Assembly: GCA_009731375.1 (NCBI GenBank)
Contig: BJOX01000073.1
Coordinates: forward strand, 863,569 to 887,285
From: Paulinella micropora
Lineage: Eukaryota; Cercozoa; Imbricatea; Euglyphida
Length of the DNA stretch: 23,717 nt
Direction: 5' to 3'
Position numbers and translations under genes: made by a program. Shown here piece by piece: positions 1-8,235 of this stretch. The notes beneath the pieces are model-generated. The model had not been told where the DNA came from. It saw only the letters and a program-made list of their open reading frames with translations, and searched no databases. Numbering within the stretch: position 1 is the first letter of the stretch; each line of letters opens with the position of its first letter.

Positions 1-570
1 GGCAGGACGGTTTGGGTAAACTCGAGCGCCGTGACCTGGTCCAGGAACGGCTGGGCGCCGGCGCCTGTCCTGGCGAGCTTCAGGTACGTGCATTCTTCTA
101 CGGCCAGGTGATGCAGGCACAGCCGCCGGACGGGAAAAGCCTGGGGTCCCGCGAAGGGGAAGTACCCCGCGTTCCGGCTGGCGAGCTCGGCCAGCTCTTG
201 GTCACGGCCCGCGGGGTAGCTTTCGCCCCGGGAGATGACCAGTTCGGGGAGCACAAAACTGCCGTCCCCGGCGCTGGCCCCGAGCCCAAGCCTGGCCGCG
301 ACGCCGAGCGAGTGCCAGTTGCTTTCCCTGCGCAGCTGCACCTCGGCGGTAGAGCGGGTAGCGGTCGTGCGCACAACGGGAAGGACTGTGCCCACCGGAG
401 GAATTAGCAGGGGAGCAAACGCCAATATGTCAGGCCCGCCCCCGGCCAACGCGTCGCCGGCCTTTCGCCACGCGGCTTGTCTACCCTGCAGGGCCCGGTA
501 GTTGTTGCTTGCCCAGCCTTGGATTTCCGTCAGGTAGTCCATCGGCCGGGCGCCGAAATCGGCCAAGAGC
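1..570 (-). CDS. Partial unrecognised protein of the GC-rich virus-like block
   Basis: One minus-strand frame is open without a stop across all 570 bases between the first N-gap and the window edge, about 189 codons, strongly GC at third positions. An ATG lies at 542-540 (context RPMDYLTEIQGW), but the frame is also open upstream of it into the gap, so the start is not fixed; the C-terminus lies outside the window. The product is mixed alpha/beta in character and not low-complexity, with hydrophobic stretches (ILAFAPLLIPPVGTVLPVV; FPFAGPQAFPVRRLCLHHL). No membrane anchor or catalytic motif is evident. I do not recognise the family. Its compactness and the GC-rich setting match the large ORF at 1856-5437, so I infer both come from the same large-DNA-virus-like source. 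Plus-strand ORFs in this interval look like shadows of it. Confidence 0.5.
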
Positions 571-1439
571 NNNNNNNNNNNNNNNNNNNNNNNNNNNNNN
601 NNNNNNNNNNNNNNNNNNNNNNNNNNNNNNNNNNNNNNNNNNNNNNNNNNNNNNNNNNNNNNNNNNNNNNNNNNNNNNNNNNNNNNNNNNNNNNNNNNNN
701 NNNNNNNNNNNNNNNNNNNNNNNNNNNNNNNNNNNNNNNNNNNNNNNNNNNNNNNNNNNNNNNNNNNNNNNNNNNNNNNNNNNNNNNNNNNNNNNNNNNN
801 NNNNNNNNNNNNNNNNNNNNNNNNNNNNNNNNNNNNNNNNNNNNNNNNNNNNNNNNNNNNNNNNNNNNNNNNNNNNNNNNNNNNNNNNNNNNNNNNNNNN
901 NNNNNNNNNNNNNNNNNNNNNNNNNNNNNNNNNNNNNNNNNNNNNNNNNNNNNNNNNNNNNNNNNNNNNNNNNNNNNNNNNNNNNNNNNNNNNNNNNNNN
1001 NNNNNNNNNNNNNNNNNNNNNNNNNNNNNNNNNNNNNNNNNNNNNNNNNNNNNNNNNNNNNNNNNNNNNNNNNNNNNNNNNNNNNNNNNNNNNNNNNNNN
1101 NNNNNNNNNNNNNNNNNNNNNNNNNNNNNNNNNNNNNNNNNNNNNNNNNNNNNNNNNNNNNNNNNNNNNNNNNNNNNNNNNNNNNNNNNNNNNNNNNNNN
1201 NNNNNNNNNNNNNNNNNNNNNNNNNNNNNNNNNNNNNNNNNNNNNNNNNNNNNNNNNNNNNNNNNNNNNNNNNNNNNNNNNNNNNNNNNNNNNNNNNNNN
1301 NNNNNNNNNNNNNNNNNNNNNNNNNNNNNNNNNNNNNNNNNNNNNNNNNNNNNNNNNNNNNNNNNNNNNNNNNNNNNNNNNNNNNNNNNNNNNNNNNNNN
1401 NNNNNNNNNNNNNNNNNNNNNNNNNNNNNNNNNNNNNNN
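571..1439. other. Assembly gap (869 N)
   Basis: Unsequenced run. It separates the left minus-strand ORF from the 3' end of a plus-strand gene, so at least one gene start and the body of the plus-strand gene are hidden here. Confidence 1.
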
Positions 1440-1658
1440 CGCGCCCGGGGGCTCGGTAAGAACAAGAACGAGAATGAGCGGCGCAGGGAGTTGGCGCTCA
1501 TGTGCCGCGAGATGACTGCGCGCCTGGGCCTGGGCAAGAGCACGTACAACCAGGTTATAGCCCGCGCACTGGACGTACTGAAGAGCACAGTGGGCTATGG
1601 CCCGGGCGCTCAGGACTTGGAAATCTCCCGCCTCGTCCATCAGCCCTCCTTTCTGTAA
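1440..1658 (+). CDS. C-terminal 72 codons of an unrecognised plus-strand gene
   Basis: The frame emerges open from the N-gap and ends at TAA 1656-1658. The tail is charged and probably helical, first a basic stretch (LGKNKNENERRRELALMCRE), then KSTYNQVIARALDVLKS, ending in LVHQPSFL. Codon use is GC-biased like its neighbours, and a hairpin plus ATTAAA signal follow immediately, which supports a genuine gene end. Because the upstream sequence is unread, I cannot give the family, length or start. It converges on the long minus-strand ORF, with tails about 330 bp apart. A DNA- or protein-binding helical tail is plausible but not shown. Confidence 0.5.
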   Translation, partial: RARGLGKNKNENERRRELALMCREMTARLGLGKSTYNQVIARALDVLKSTVGYGPGAQDLEISRLVHQPSFL

Positions 1659-1659
1659 A

Positions 1660-1695
1660 GCGGCGGCCGTGGCCGGCCGCCGCCTCTCTATTAAA
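1660..1695 (+). terminator. 3'-end hairpin plus ATTAAA poly(A) signal
   Basis: A perfect 10-bp GC stem (1660-1669 with 1674-1683, loop TGGC) starts one base after the stop codon. The poly(A) signal variant ATTAAA follows at 1690-1695. Together they look like the mRNA 3' end of the plus-strand gene that stops at 1658. Confidence 0.5.
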
Positions 1696-1855
1696 AGCTC
1701 AGGCACCGGTCCAGGGCACAGCACCCGGCGAGGTTGGAAGCCGGCCGGGAGCGGGCTAGCTAGCGCCGGCGGTACGGAGGGGGAAGCACTTTTCGCCCCC
1801 GGTCCGGGTGGTGGCTGGGGAGGGGCTGCCCCCGGTGAACTCGTGGCCGGCCGCG

Positions 1856-4800
1856 CTAGGACGCCAGGCCACGTCCGCCGGCGCCCAGAGGACCGCAGCT
1901 AGACTTTTTAATGGGCTGCTCAGGCACACCCCGGCCGGCGAACCTAAGCCCGCTCGCTGTCACTGTCTGCCGCGCGGGGCGGCGGTCATTCGTAGAAACT
2001 GCATAGGGGGCCGCGGTCCGGGCCCGTGTCTGGCGCGGGCACTGCCGCCTGCATGCCGCCGGACGCCTGGCCGTCACCGGCGGGCGCCTGGCCAGTAGGG
2101 CCGGCGGGGCCAGTAGGACCGGCGGGGGGGCCAAGTCCGCCTGCGTAATGGCCGCCGGGTCGAACGCGTAGTTGACAAAAGCCCCGTCGTCCTCCTCCCG
2201 CGGCTGTCCCCCGGGGGCAACGGCGCCGGGGTCCGGCCCCAGGGCGCACACCGGCCCGGCCTCGTCGTCCGAGGCGCCGAGCACATAGACGGGCGAGTCC
2301 AGGGGCACCTCTTCTGCCGGGCCCAGGGTGCAGGCAGTAGGTGGGGAGGCCAGCGGGGGGGCCAGCAGGCCTTGGTCGAGGCTGGCGGCGGCGGCCGCCG
2401 GGGGAGGAGGAGCGGCGGCGGACACGCCCTCTGGGAGAGGGGCGGCGGCGGCGGACACGCCCGCCGGGGGAGGAGGAGCGGCGGACACGCCCTCCGGGAG
2501 AGAAGCGGCGGCGGCCGCACCCGCCGAGGGGGGGGCGGCCCCCCCGGCGTCGGGCCGCGAGGCGGGTGGAGCTGGGCTGCGGTGGCGGCGGCGGCGGGGC
2601 GAGCGCTGCCCGGAACTGGGCGAGGGGGAGCGTACGCGCCGGACCCCGGGGGGCCGGCGTTCGCGGGAGCGGCGCGGCCGAGGCTCCGCTGGCGGGCTGC
2701 GGCTGCGCGGCCGCCCCTCGGCCGAGCTGCGACTGCGCGGGCGGAGCGCCCTGCCAGCTTCCTCCTCGGCCTCGCGGGGGGGGCGGGCAGTGTCCACCGC
2801 GCGGGGGGAGAGCCCGCCCAACCCCCAGGCGAGGTTCGTGCACGCGAGTGCGTACACCTCGGACGACCCCGTGGGCCCGGGGGCGGGGAAGAACGGGCAC
2901 AGGTACACGGGCCCCGCGGGGGGCGCGGCCCCGCGCGCGATCAGCGCCAGCCGGCCGCCGCGACCGCGCACCCCGGCGCCCAGCGCCGGGCACAGGCGGC
3001 GCAGGCAGTAGTCCAGGAGGGGCAGGTCGGTGTCCGGCGTAAAGCGGTGGCCGTTGCTGAGCTCGACGCGGCAGCGCGACGCGCGCAGCAGCCTGGCCGT
3101 CCCGTTCCAGAACTCGGCGCTGCACCCCGGGTCGTACAGCGCCCGGGCCGGCAGCAGGCGCGCCAGGGCCCGCCCCGCCCGGCCGTACTCTGCCGCCGGC
3201 TCGGCCTGGCCGGCGGGCGGCGGCACCCAGCGCTGCCCCAGGGCGTCGATCAGCACGTCCAGCAGCCCGGCGGGGGCCCCGCACAGCCACGCCAGCAGCA
3301 GCGCGTCCGCCGCCTCGCCGGCGCTGCCCCCCGCCCGGGCCAGGGCCTCGGGCCCGGCCGTACCCTCGGCCACGGCGCACGCCAGCTGCCAGAGGACCAG
3401 CACCAGCTCGCTGCGCGGCGCAAAGTCACGCCACGCCAGCTCGGCCAGCCAGGGCGAGCCCCGGCCGCCGGCCGCCGCGTACGGGATGCGCCAGGGCACC
3501 TCCAGCTGCCGGTCGGTGCCGCCCCCCCGCAGCCGGCACAAGGAGCGCTGGCCCCCCGGCAGCGGGCCGGCCGGCCGGCCGGCCCAGCCCCCGGGCTCCG
3601 CCAGGCGCAGCACTAGCTCGGCGCGGTCGCGGTCCGCCGACACGACCGACAGGGAGCCCCGTTCCAGGCCCCACACCGTCTGCACCCCGCGCTCGCGCCA
3701 GCGGGCCCGCAGCGCTCGCCACAGCTCGCACCAGAAGTACGCCAGCGGCCGGGCGTCGCCGGACTCGGGGTCCAGCAGGCCCGTCGCCCGGCCGCGGCCG
3801 GCCAGGGCCAACAGGACCTCCCCGCCCCAGGCCAGGCAGCCGCGCCCGAGCACGGCGGGGGGCGAACGCGCGCAGGCCCGCGCCCAGCTCCGGGCGTCCT
3901 CCAGGCACGCCGGCGGCGGCAGCCCCAGCCGGGGCGCTTGTTCCCGCAGCCACCCCGCGCCCGGGCCGCCGCGCAGCAGCGCCCACGACGAGCCGACCGG
4001 GTCTTGCAGCAGCGCCAACGGAGCGCCGCGCACCAGCTCCGCGTAGCGCCGGCCCTCGCTGTAACGCAGCCGGGCGGCCCGGCCCGGCGGCGACGACGGG
4101 GATGACGAGGACGAGGACGACGAGGATGAAGAGGACGGCCGCGAGGACGACGAGGATGAAGAGGATGAAGAGGACGGCCGCGAGGACGACGAGGACGAGG
4201 ATGAAGAGGACTGCCGCGAGGACGAGAACGACGAGGACGAGGACGGCTGCAAGGGCGGGGACGGCCGCGAGGACGAGGACGAGGACGGCTGCAAGGGCGG
4301 GGACGGCCGCGAGGACGAGGACGGCGGCGGCGGGGGCCCCCAGTCCGGCGGCGGCGGGCCGAGCCCGGCCCACGCGTCCACCACCGAGGGCCGCAGCGCG
4401 GACCCCGTCGTGAGGGGCGGGCCGTGCGTGCCGCTCGCTTCCGACAGCGCACGCCGCTCCTCGGGCCCGGTCGACGCGGGCAGCACAAAGAGGCACGTGC
4501 CCAGGCGCCGCCGCCAGTACTCGGACCCCGGCCCCCTAAACAGCGGCGCCAGCGACGCCGCCACGCCGCGGCGCGCGGCGGGCTCGTCCGGGAACGACAC
4601 GACCAGCCACGGCAGCAGCTGCGGGTCCGCGTCCAGGGCCGTCCGCAGCGCGTCCCACGGTTCCGCGCCGCCCGGCGGCCAGGCCACCCACAGGCCGGAC
4701 GGCGCGGACCCGGGGGCCAGCAATCGCAAGAGGTTCGCGGGGGAGCCCCACGCCGTCCGGGCGCCCCAGGCCGCGCACCACTGCCGCACGTAGGCCGGGG

Positions 4801-5437
4801 GCGGGCCGCCCAGGGACAGATAGCAGGGCCGAACGCCGCCGCTCCCCCCGGGCGGCCGGCCGCGCGCGCCCGTGAGCAGGGCCCAGACCACGAGCAGCCG
4901 CGCGCGCTCGTCTTCGTCGGCGGCCAGGGCCCACACGGGGCCCAGCTGGTGCTGCAGCAGCGCAAACAACACGCCCCGCACCCGCGGCACCCGCAGCTGG
5001 CACCAGGACTGGCCGCCGAGCCCCGCCGCCACGTCCCGCACGTGCCGCTCCAACTGCGCGCAGCCCGGCAGCGACACGGGCCAGGCCCCGCCGAGCGCCG
5101 GCCGCCCCGGGTCCAGCGCGGCCCTAAAGTCCTGCACGGGGGGGCCACCCAGCCGCTCGGCGCGGCCCGGCTCCGTCGGCCTGCCCTGCAGCCACTGGCT
5201 CACGTGCTGGTCGTGCGGGTCGAACACCCAGCCCCCGGGCGGCGTGTCCTGCCGCCGCAGCCACCGCAGCGCCGCCGCGACGCTCGCGTCCTGGAACGAG
5301 GCGTCGCCGCGCTGCACCAGGCACCACGGGCCCAGCGCCGCGTTGTCCGCCGTTGCCACCCACGCGTCCGGGTAGCGCAGTGGCAGGGTGGCCTGTGGCT
5401 GTGTATATTTCTTGTAGCACATGATTATCACCTTCAT
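1856..5437 (-). CDS. ~1190-codon GC-rich ORF with poly-Ser and RS tracts; N-terminus cut by the junction
   Basis: Single open frame with near-uniform G/C third positions. Order: a globular W- and L-rich N-terminal region (about residues 12-355); Pro then long Ser runs at about 355-450 (DNA 4086-4370, imperfect GAC/GAG repeats on the plus strand); a second globular region to about 880; an Arg/Ser- and Pro-rich basic stretch about 890-960; Ala/Pro repeats about 970-1040 (SLPEGVSAA motif repeated); and an acidic end (SDDEAGPVCALG, PREEDDGAFVNYAFDPAAIT) resembling an activation domain. Large viral regulatory proteins such as herpesvirus ICP4 share poly-Ser plus globular blocks, but I see no diagnostic motif and do not assign it. 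The first ~12 codons come from the AT-rich block and the next Met is far downstream, so the true N-terminus is missing. Near 2120-2133, a frame change in a G7 run would give a different C-terminus ending at TGA 1986-1988. Confidence 0.6.
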   Translation of the reverse strand: MKVIIMCYKKYTQPQATLPLRYPDAWVATADNAALGPWCLVQRGDASFQDASVAAALRWLRRQDTPPGGWVFDPHDQHVSQWLQGRPTEPGRAERLGGPPVQDFRAALDPGRPALGGAWPVSLPGCAQLERHVRDVAAGLGGQSWCQLRVPRVRGVLFALLQHQLGPVWALAADEDERARLLVVWALLTGARGRPPGGSGGVRPCYLSLGGPPPAYVRQWCAAWGARTAWGSPANLLRLLAPGSAPSGLWVAWPPGGAEPWDALRTALDADPQLLPWLVVSFPDEPAARRGVAASLAPLFRGPGSEYWRRRLGTCLFVLPASTGPEERRALSEASGTHGPPLTTGSALRPSVVDAWAGLGPPPPDWGPPPPPSSSSRPSPPLQPSSSSSSRPSPPLQPSSSSSFSSSRQSSSSSSSSSSRPSSSSSSSSSSSRPSSSSSSSSSSSSPSSPPGRAARLRYSEGRRYAELVRGAPLALLQDPVGSSWALLRGGPGAGWLREQAPRLGLPPPACLEDARSWARACARSPPAVLGRGCLAWGGEVLLALAGRGRATGLLDPESGDARPLAYFWCELWRALRARWRERGVQTVWGLERGSLSVVSADRDRAELVLRLAEPGGWAGRPAGPLPGGQRSLCRLRGGGTDRQLEVPWRIPYAAAGGRGSPWLAELAWRDFAPRSELVLVLWQLACAVAEGTAGPEALARAGGSAGEAADALLLAWLCGAPAGLLDVLIDALGQRWVPPPAGQAEPAAEYGRAGRALARLLPARALYDPGCSAEFWNGTARLLRASRCRVELSNGHRFTPDTDLPLLDYCLRRLCPALGAGVRGRGGRLALIARGAAPPAGPVYLCPFFPAPGPTGSSEVYALACTNLAWGLGGLSPRAVDTARPPREAEEEAGRALRPRSRSSAEGRPRSRSPPAEPRPRRSRERRPPGVRRVRSPSPSSGQRSPRRRRHRSPAPPASRPDAGGAAPPSAGAAAAASLPEGVSAAPPPPAGVSAAAAPLPEGVSAAAPPPPAAAAASLDQGLLAPPLASPPTACTLGPAEEVPLDSPVYVLGASDDEAGPVCALGPDPGAVAPGGQPREEDDGAFVNYAFDPAAITQADLAPPPVLLAPPALLARRPPVTARRPAACRRQCPRQTRARTAAPYAVSTNDRRPARQTVTASGLRFAGRGVPEQPIKKSSCGPLGAGGRGLAS
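1907..1912 (-). terminator. ATTAAA poly(A) signal of the minus-strand gene
   Basis: Read on the minus strand this is ATTAAA. It lies 74 bases past the TGA at 1986-1988, which ends the alternative C-terminal frame, but inside the longer frame that runs to 1856. This favours the 1986 end as the real one. Confidence 0.4.
5390..5420. other. Sharp GC-rich / AT-rich junction
   Basis: Left of about 5400 the sequence is very GC-rich; right of it, AT-rich. There are no Ns. The minus-strand minor-capsid-like gene coming from the right loses its recognisable sequence here (last AT-rich residues about LQEIYTAT), and the long GC-rich ORF has its N-terminus cut here. A break inside two genes indicates a recombination or integration junction, or a chimeric assembly, rather than a natural intergenic border. 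Confidence 0.75.
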
Positions 5438-5983
5438 TCACCAAATCCGATTGAAGATACAAAGTTTTTTCACCAGTTAAAATAATTACAATTGGAGATT
5501 TAATAAAATCATTAGCAAAGAAATATGTTGAATTTCTATCAAAACCCATTACCTCATGAATACGTGTATCACCATCAAATATAAACCGCGGTTGAATACC
5601 TCCGTTATTTGAAACACTGAATGTTAATTTGCCATCCTCCGCTTCTGTGTTTGTATTGTTGCTTGAGACTACATAAGTATAATCATTCGGGCTGTCTGCC
5701 GCCAGTATCTCAGACAACTTATTTTTAAGTTGTTCATTGTGTAGTTTCCTTCAGGTATTGTAATTAAAGCCTCGTACCCGTCTTCGCTAAGTGTAAAGGT
5801 ATTGTAAGGACTTGCCACAGAGTAATATGATTTCGGCACATAAATATGAAGAATTTTACAATGTGTGGGATTGTCTAGCCCCTTCATATTGACTTCGTGT
5901 GTAAAGTCGCTGTCTGTTCCAGTTATTCTATTTTTACTATTTATGTAATAGATACCCGAACTTCTTCCTCCCTTGTACTCCAT
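5405..5983 (-). pseudogene. Minor capsid / penton-like protein, frameshifted and 3'-truncated
   Basis: The N-terminal half (ATG 5983-5981) carries SSGIYYINSKNRITGTDSDF, then VPKSYYSVASPYNTFTLSED and IPEGNYTMNN. This is the pattern I know from minor capsid (penton-like, jelly-roll) proteins of PLVs, virophages and related elements, which sit at capsid vertices. The frame is lost near an A-run at about 5724-5728, and the same protein continues in another minus-strand frame (from SEILAADSPNDYTYVV, through GIQPRFIFDGDTRIHEVMGF, to about EIYT) until the GC-rich junction removes its end. About 190 residues are readable. Frame is also open upstream of the ATG: NRNSKIS precedes MEYKGG, matching the start of the coiled-coil gene at 8135, with ACG where that gene has ATG. 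So it carries at least one frameshift, a lost 3' end and possibly a lost start codon. It is the last gene of the minus-strand cluster, 163 bp after the protease stop. Confidence 0.6.
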
Positions 5984-5984
5984 T

Positions 5985-6133
5985 GATATTTTAGAATTGC
6001 GATTCGTGCTGTCGCACTCTCTCTTATTCTAAAACATCGTTTTTTCTTTTTCAAAAAAAATTAATGCTTATTGTAATCCTTAAAAGTGCGTAGCCCCCGA
6101 TGTTTGTTGAAGACGTAGTCTGAAACAAATATC
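5985..6133. promoter_or_regulatory. Intergenic palindromic cassette A
   Basis: Nested inverted repeat: GATATTTT (5985-5992) and AAAACATCG (6031-6039) on the left, CGATGTTT (6098-6105) and AAATATC (6127-6133) on the right. It lies between the protease stop and the penton-like start. The left half is the upstream region of the penton-like gene, the right half the downstream region of the protease gene. It has the same arrangement as cassette B, so it probably combines a 3'-end signal with a promoter. Confidence 0.6.
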
Positions 6134-6146
6134 AAATAAATATCAT

Positions 6147-7022
6147 TTACAAAAAGGTGTCAAATCCATAACCATTCTGTGCTTTTAATTTTTCCGCTTC
6201 GTCTTCTTTTAAGTCTGTATAGCCACTAGCAAATTTAAATCGCACTCCTTTTGCTCGCTCTAAAAGAAACCGCATTGAGTGCCATCCACATGTGTCGCTC
6301 GTATCAGATTGTTGTTTTACTTGATTGACCTTCATTAATAAATAACTATCGGGGTGGCTTCGGTCAATTAGTCTTTTCATTTGTTGTTGAAAGTCTTCTG
6401 TTGGCTCGTAAAGTGCTAATGGGTCATATACTTCAACACTTCTGTCTTTATCCAGACTTACCCATATAGCAATCCAATGAGACCCCGCTTGTTTGTGATT
6501 GTCCAAATTCATAATAAATCCATATCGCTTTCTTTTTTCTGGATTTAGTTTGTAGATTTCATCACTTGCTATCGCTCCGAGATACCATCCATATTTTTTC
6601 ATTATGTTGTCTATTTCATTAGTCATTAGTCCCCGCCCCTCTCCTTTCTGTTGCTGTTCCTGTGGCTCCTCTTGCTGTTGTTGCTGTGGCTCCTCTTGCT
6701 GTGGCTCGTCTGGCTGTGGCTCTGGCTCTGGCTCTAATGGCGGGGTAATCGTAGGGGCTATGTTAGGGGGTGGCATCCCCTCGTCAATATTTAAATCCGT
6801 TGAAACTTGTTTATCCACATTTGGGGCTATTGTCATTTTGTTCGTTAGAGTATTTACAAAGTCCTTTTTATTCATTGTGTGTTTCCAATCTTTGCGGGCT
6901 AAGTATTTTTTTATTTTCGCTATTGAAAATACTTTATCAATTAATTCTTCTAATGTCTTCGCTCCACTACCTTTTGGCTCATTAATACCCATGTACTCTT
7001 CATATCTAGCATAATCCGCCAC
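6147..7022 (-). CDS. Adenain/Ulp1-type cysteine protease (PLV maturation protease)
   Basis: A C48/C5-fold thiol protease. The family cleaves viral core and capsid precursors during virion maturation. Catalytic candidates in order: His182 in AGSHWIAIWV, Asp200 in VEVYDPLA, Gln237/238 in QVKQQSD, and Cys245 in SDTCGWHSMRFLLE. Residues 1-80 form a charged helical N-terminal part, 84-125 a Pro/Glu/Gln linker (plus-strand CTG/GGC-rich repeats), and about 130-291 the protease domain, so all catalytic positions are intact. The first codon of the open frame is GTG (7022-7020), with an in-frame ATG at codon 11 (6992-6990, MGINEPKGSG). In a eukaryotic setting I favour the ATG. The stop of the coiled-coil gene is 40 bp upstream, suggesting coupled transcription. 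A host Ulp1-like deSUMOylase is unlikely given the small size and the neighbours. Confidence 0.8.
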   Translation of the reverse strand: MADYARYEEYMGINEPKGSGAKTLEELIDKVFSIAKIKKYLARKDWKHTMNKKDFVNTLTNKMTIAPNVDKQVSTDLNIDEGMPPPNIAPTITPPLEPEPEPQPDEPQQEEPQQQQQEEPQEQQQKGEGRGLMTNEIDNIMKKYGWYLGAIASDEIYKLNPEKRKRYGFIMNLDNHKQAGSHWIAIWVSLDKDRSVEVYDPLALYEPTEDFQQQMKRLIDRSHPDSYLLMKVNQVKQQSDTSDTCGWHSMRFLLERAKGVRFKFASGYTDLKEDEAEKLKAQNGYGFDTFL

Positions 7023-7062
7023 TTTTCTTTTTACGTTTTCCTTTTCATTTCCAACATCAATA

Positions 7063-8135
7063 TTAAAACCTTTTAATCATGTCAATAATCCACTTTGAAG
7101 TGTCTTTGTAATTTAATTTTTTATGTCCATCACTATCTAGTCTCTTTTTTAAAGCCTGTGCTAACTCTTTTATAGTAATGTTTGGGTGATAAGTTTTTGA
7201 AAATGCTGAGATTAAAAATTGATTAATTTGTAAATTTTCAAAATGCTTATCCTTTTCTTCTGCTTTCTTTTCTTCCTTTTCAAGTTTTTCTTTATATTCT
7301 TCTGCTAACTTTTTCTGTTCCTCTCAAGATGTCGCTGTGGCTATAGCCGTCTGAATATCTTGACTGGCTTTTTGTAAGTCTTTACGACTCATCTTTTTTA
7401 TGAACTTATCTGTATATCCTGCTAATTTCAGTGTTTCAATATCTTTCTGCTTTTGCTTTTTTTCTTCCTCATATTGCTCTTTCGTTTTCAATGGTGCTTC
7501 ATCTCCTAAATTAGGTAAGGGCGGTGCTTGTGGTGGTGCTCCTAATGGTGGTGCTTGTGGTTGTCCCTGCTGTGCAGACATAATATATTGTTGTTGTGGT
7601 GGTGGCATAATGGCTAATCTTTGGTTCCTTTGCTGTTCGTATTGTAAATCCTCTATGAGTTTTTGCTCCCTTCTTAGTTCTCTGTCTTTTTGTTCTTGTC
7701 GTTCCTTGATATCTTCTATGTCTTTTCGGTGTTGCCTCTTCTTTTCTTCTTCAGCATCAACTCNNNNNNNNNNCCTTCAGCATCATCTCGCGCCTTTTTC
7801 TCTTTTTGGTCAATCTCATCAATCTTTTCGTATTTTTCCTTTCTGAGTTTGTCTAAGTGGTCATTAATGGCGGTTCTAGTATTTTGCTCAATCTCTGAAA
7901 GGCTCTGGACTTTCCTTAAGTCTTCTTTTCGCTTAGGTGTCCGTCTTGTCTTTGGCCGATTTAGATATTTCATAAAAAGTTTAACAATTTGAAGTGTGCT
8001 CATATCATTTGTCTTTTTACCGAAATTAAGATAATATTTTTTACCTTTCTGGATAATATACGGCTTCCCGCTTTTATTCCTATAAACTCGCGGCGGGCGG
8101 ATTTTTGCCCTTGATATTTTAGAATTGCGCTTCAT
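7063..8135 (-). pseudogene. Long coiled-coil structural-type protein, interrupted by gap and in-frame TGA
   Basis: Starts at ATG 8135-8133 (MKRNSKISRAKIRPPRVYRN). The first ~50 residues are basic (KSGKPYIIQKGKKYYLNFGK), then RPKTRRTPKRKEDLRK, then a long charged coiled coil rich in K/E/R/Q. A 10-N gap (7764-7773) interrupts it. Beyond the gap the coiled coil resumes (EEEKKRQHRKDIEDIKER), followed by a Pro/Gln/Ala linker (about 7500-7605), a second coiled segment, an in-frame TGA at 7326-7324, and directly after it, still in frame, EEQKKLAEEYKEKLEKEEKK and a globular tail ending KWIIDMIKRF at TAA 7065-7063. Reading it as one gene of about 350 residues fits best; the frame across the gap is unverified because gap length is nominal. 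Its position between the core-like protein and the protease suggests a virion component. I do not recognise a named family. The TGA may be a decayed CGA, an error, or readthrough. Confidence 0.55.
7764..7773. other. 10-N gap inside the coiled-coil gene
   Basis: Both edges carry similar sequence (TTCAGCATCAACTC before, CTTCAGCATCATCTCG after). This suggests either overlapping contig ends that were not merged or a short internal coiled-coil repeat. Confidence 0.9.
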
Positions 8136-8234
8136 GCTTCGAATTATGGCTTATTCTAAAACATCGATTTTTTATTTTAAGAAAAAATAATGGTCGTCGA
8201 TGTTTTGTGATGACGGCAGTCAGAACAAAATATC
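8113..8234. promoter_or_regulatory. Intergenic palindromic cassette B
   Basis: GATATTTT (8113-8120) and AAAACATCG (8158-8166) face CGATGTTTT (8198-8206) and AAAATATC (8227-8234); the inner loop is 31 bases and A/T-rich. The right part, CGATGTTTT...GTCAGAACAAAATATC, recurs inverted at 8641-8606 on the other side of the small gene 8236-8562. The left part overlaps the first codons of the coiled-coil gene and shares TTATTCTAAAACATCG with cassette A. Confidence 0.65.
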
Positions 8235-8235
8235 T

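Noticed and set aside
2328-3616. Plus-strand ORFs of 227-414 codons in the GC-rich block
   Set aside because: Antisense shadows of the minus-strand ORF; in very GC-rich DNA stops are rare in all frames.
3426-5148. Alternative minus-strand frames of 356 and 511 codons
   Set aside because: Composition is Arg/Ala/Gly shadow of the main frame, without its ordered domain pattern.
6604-7014. Plus-strand ORFs opposite the protease
   Set aside because: Antisense of an intact protease; Cys/Ser-rich sequence comes from the Gln/Glu/Pro linker codons.
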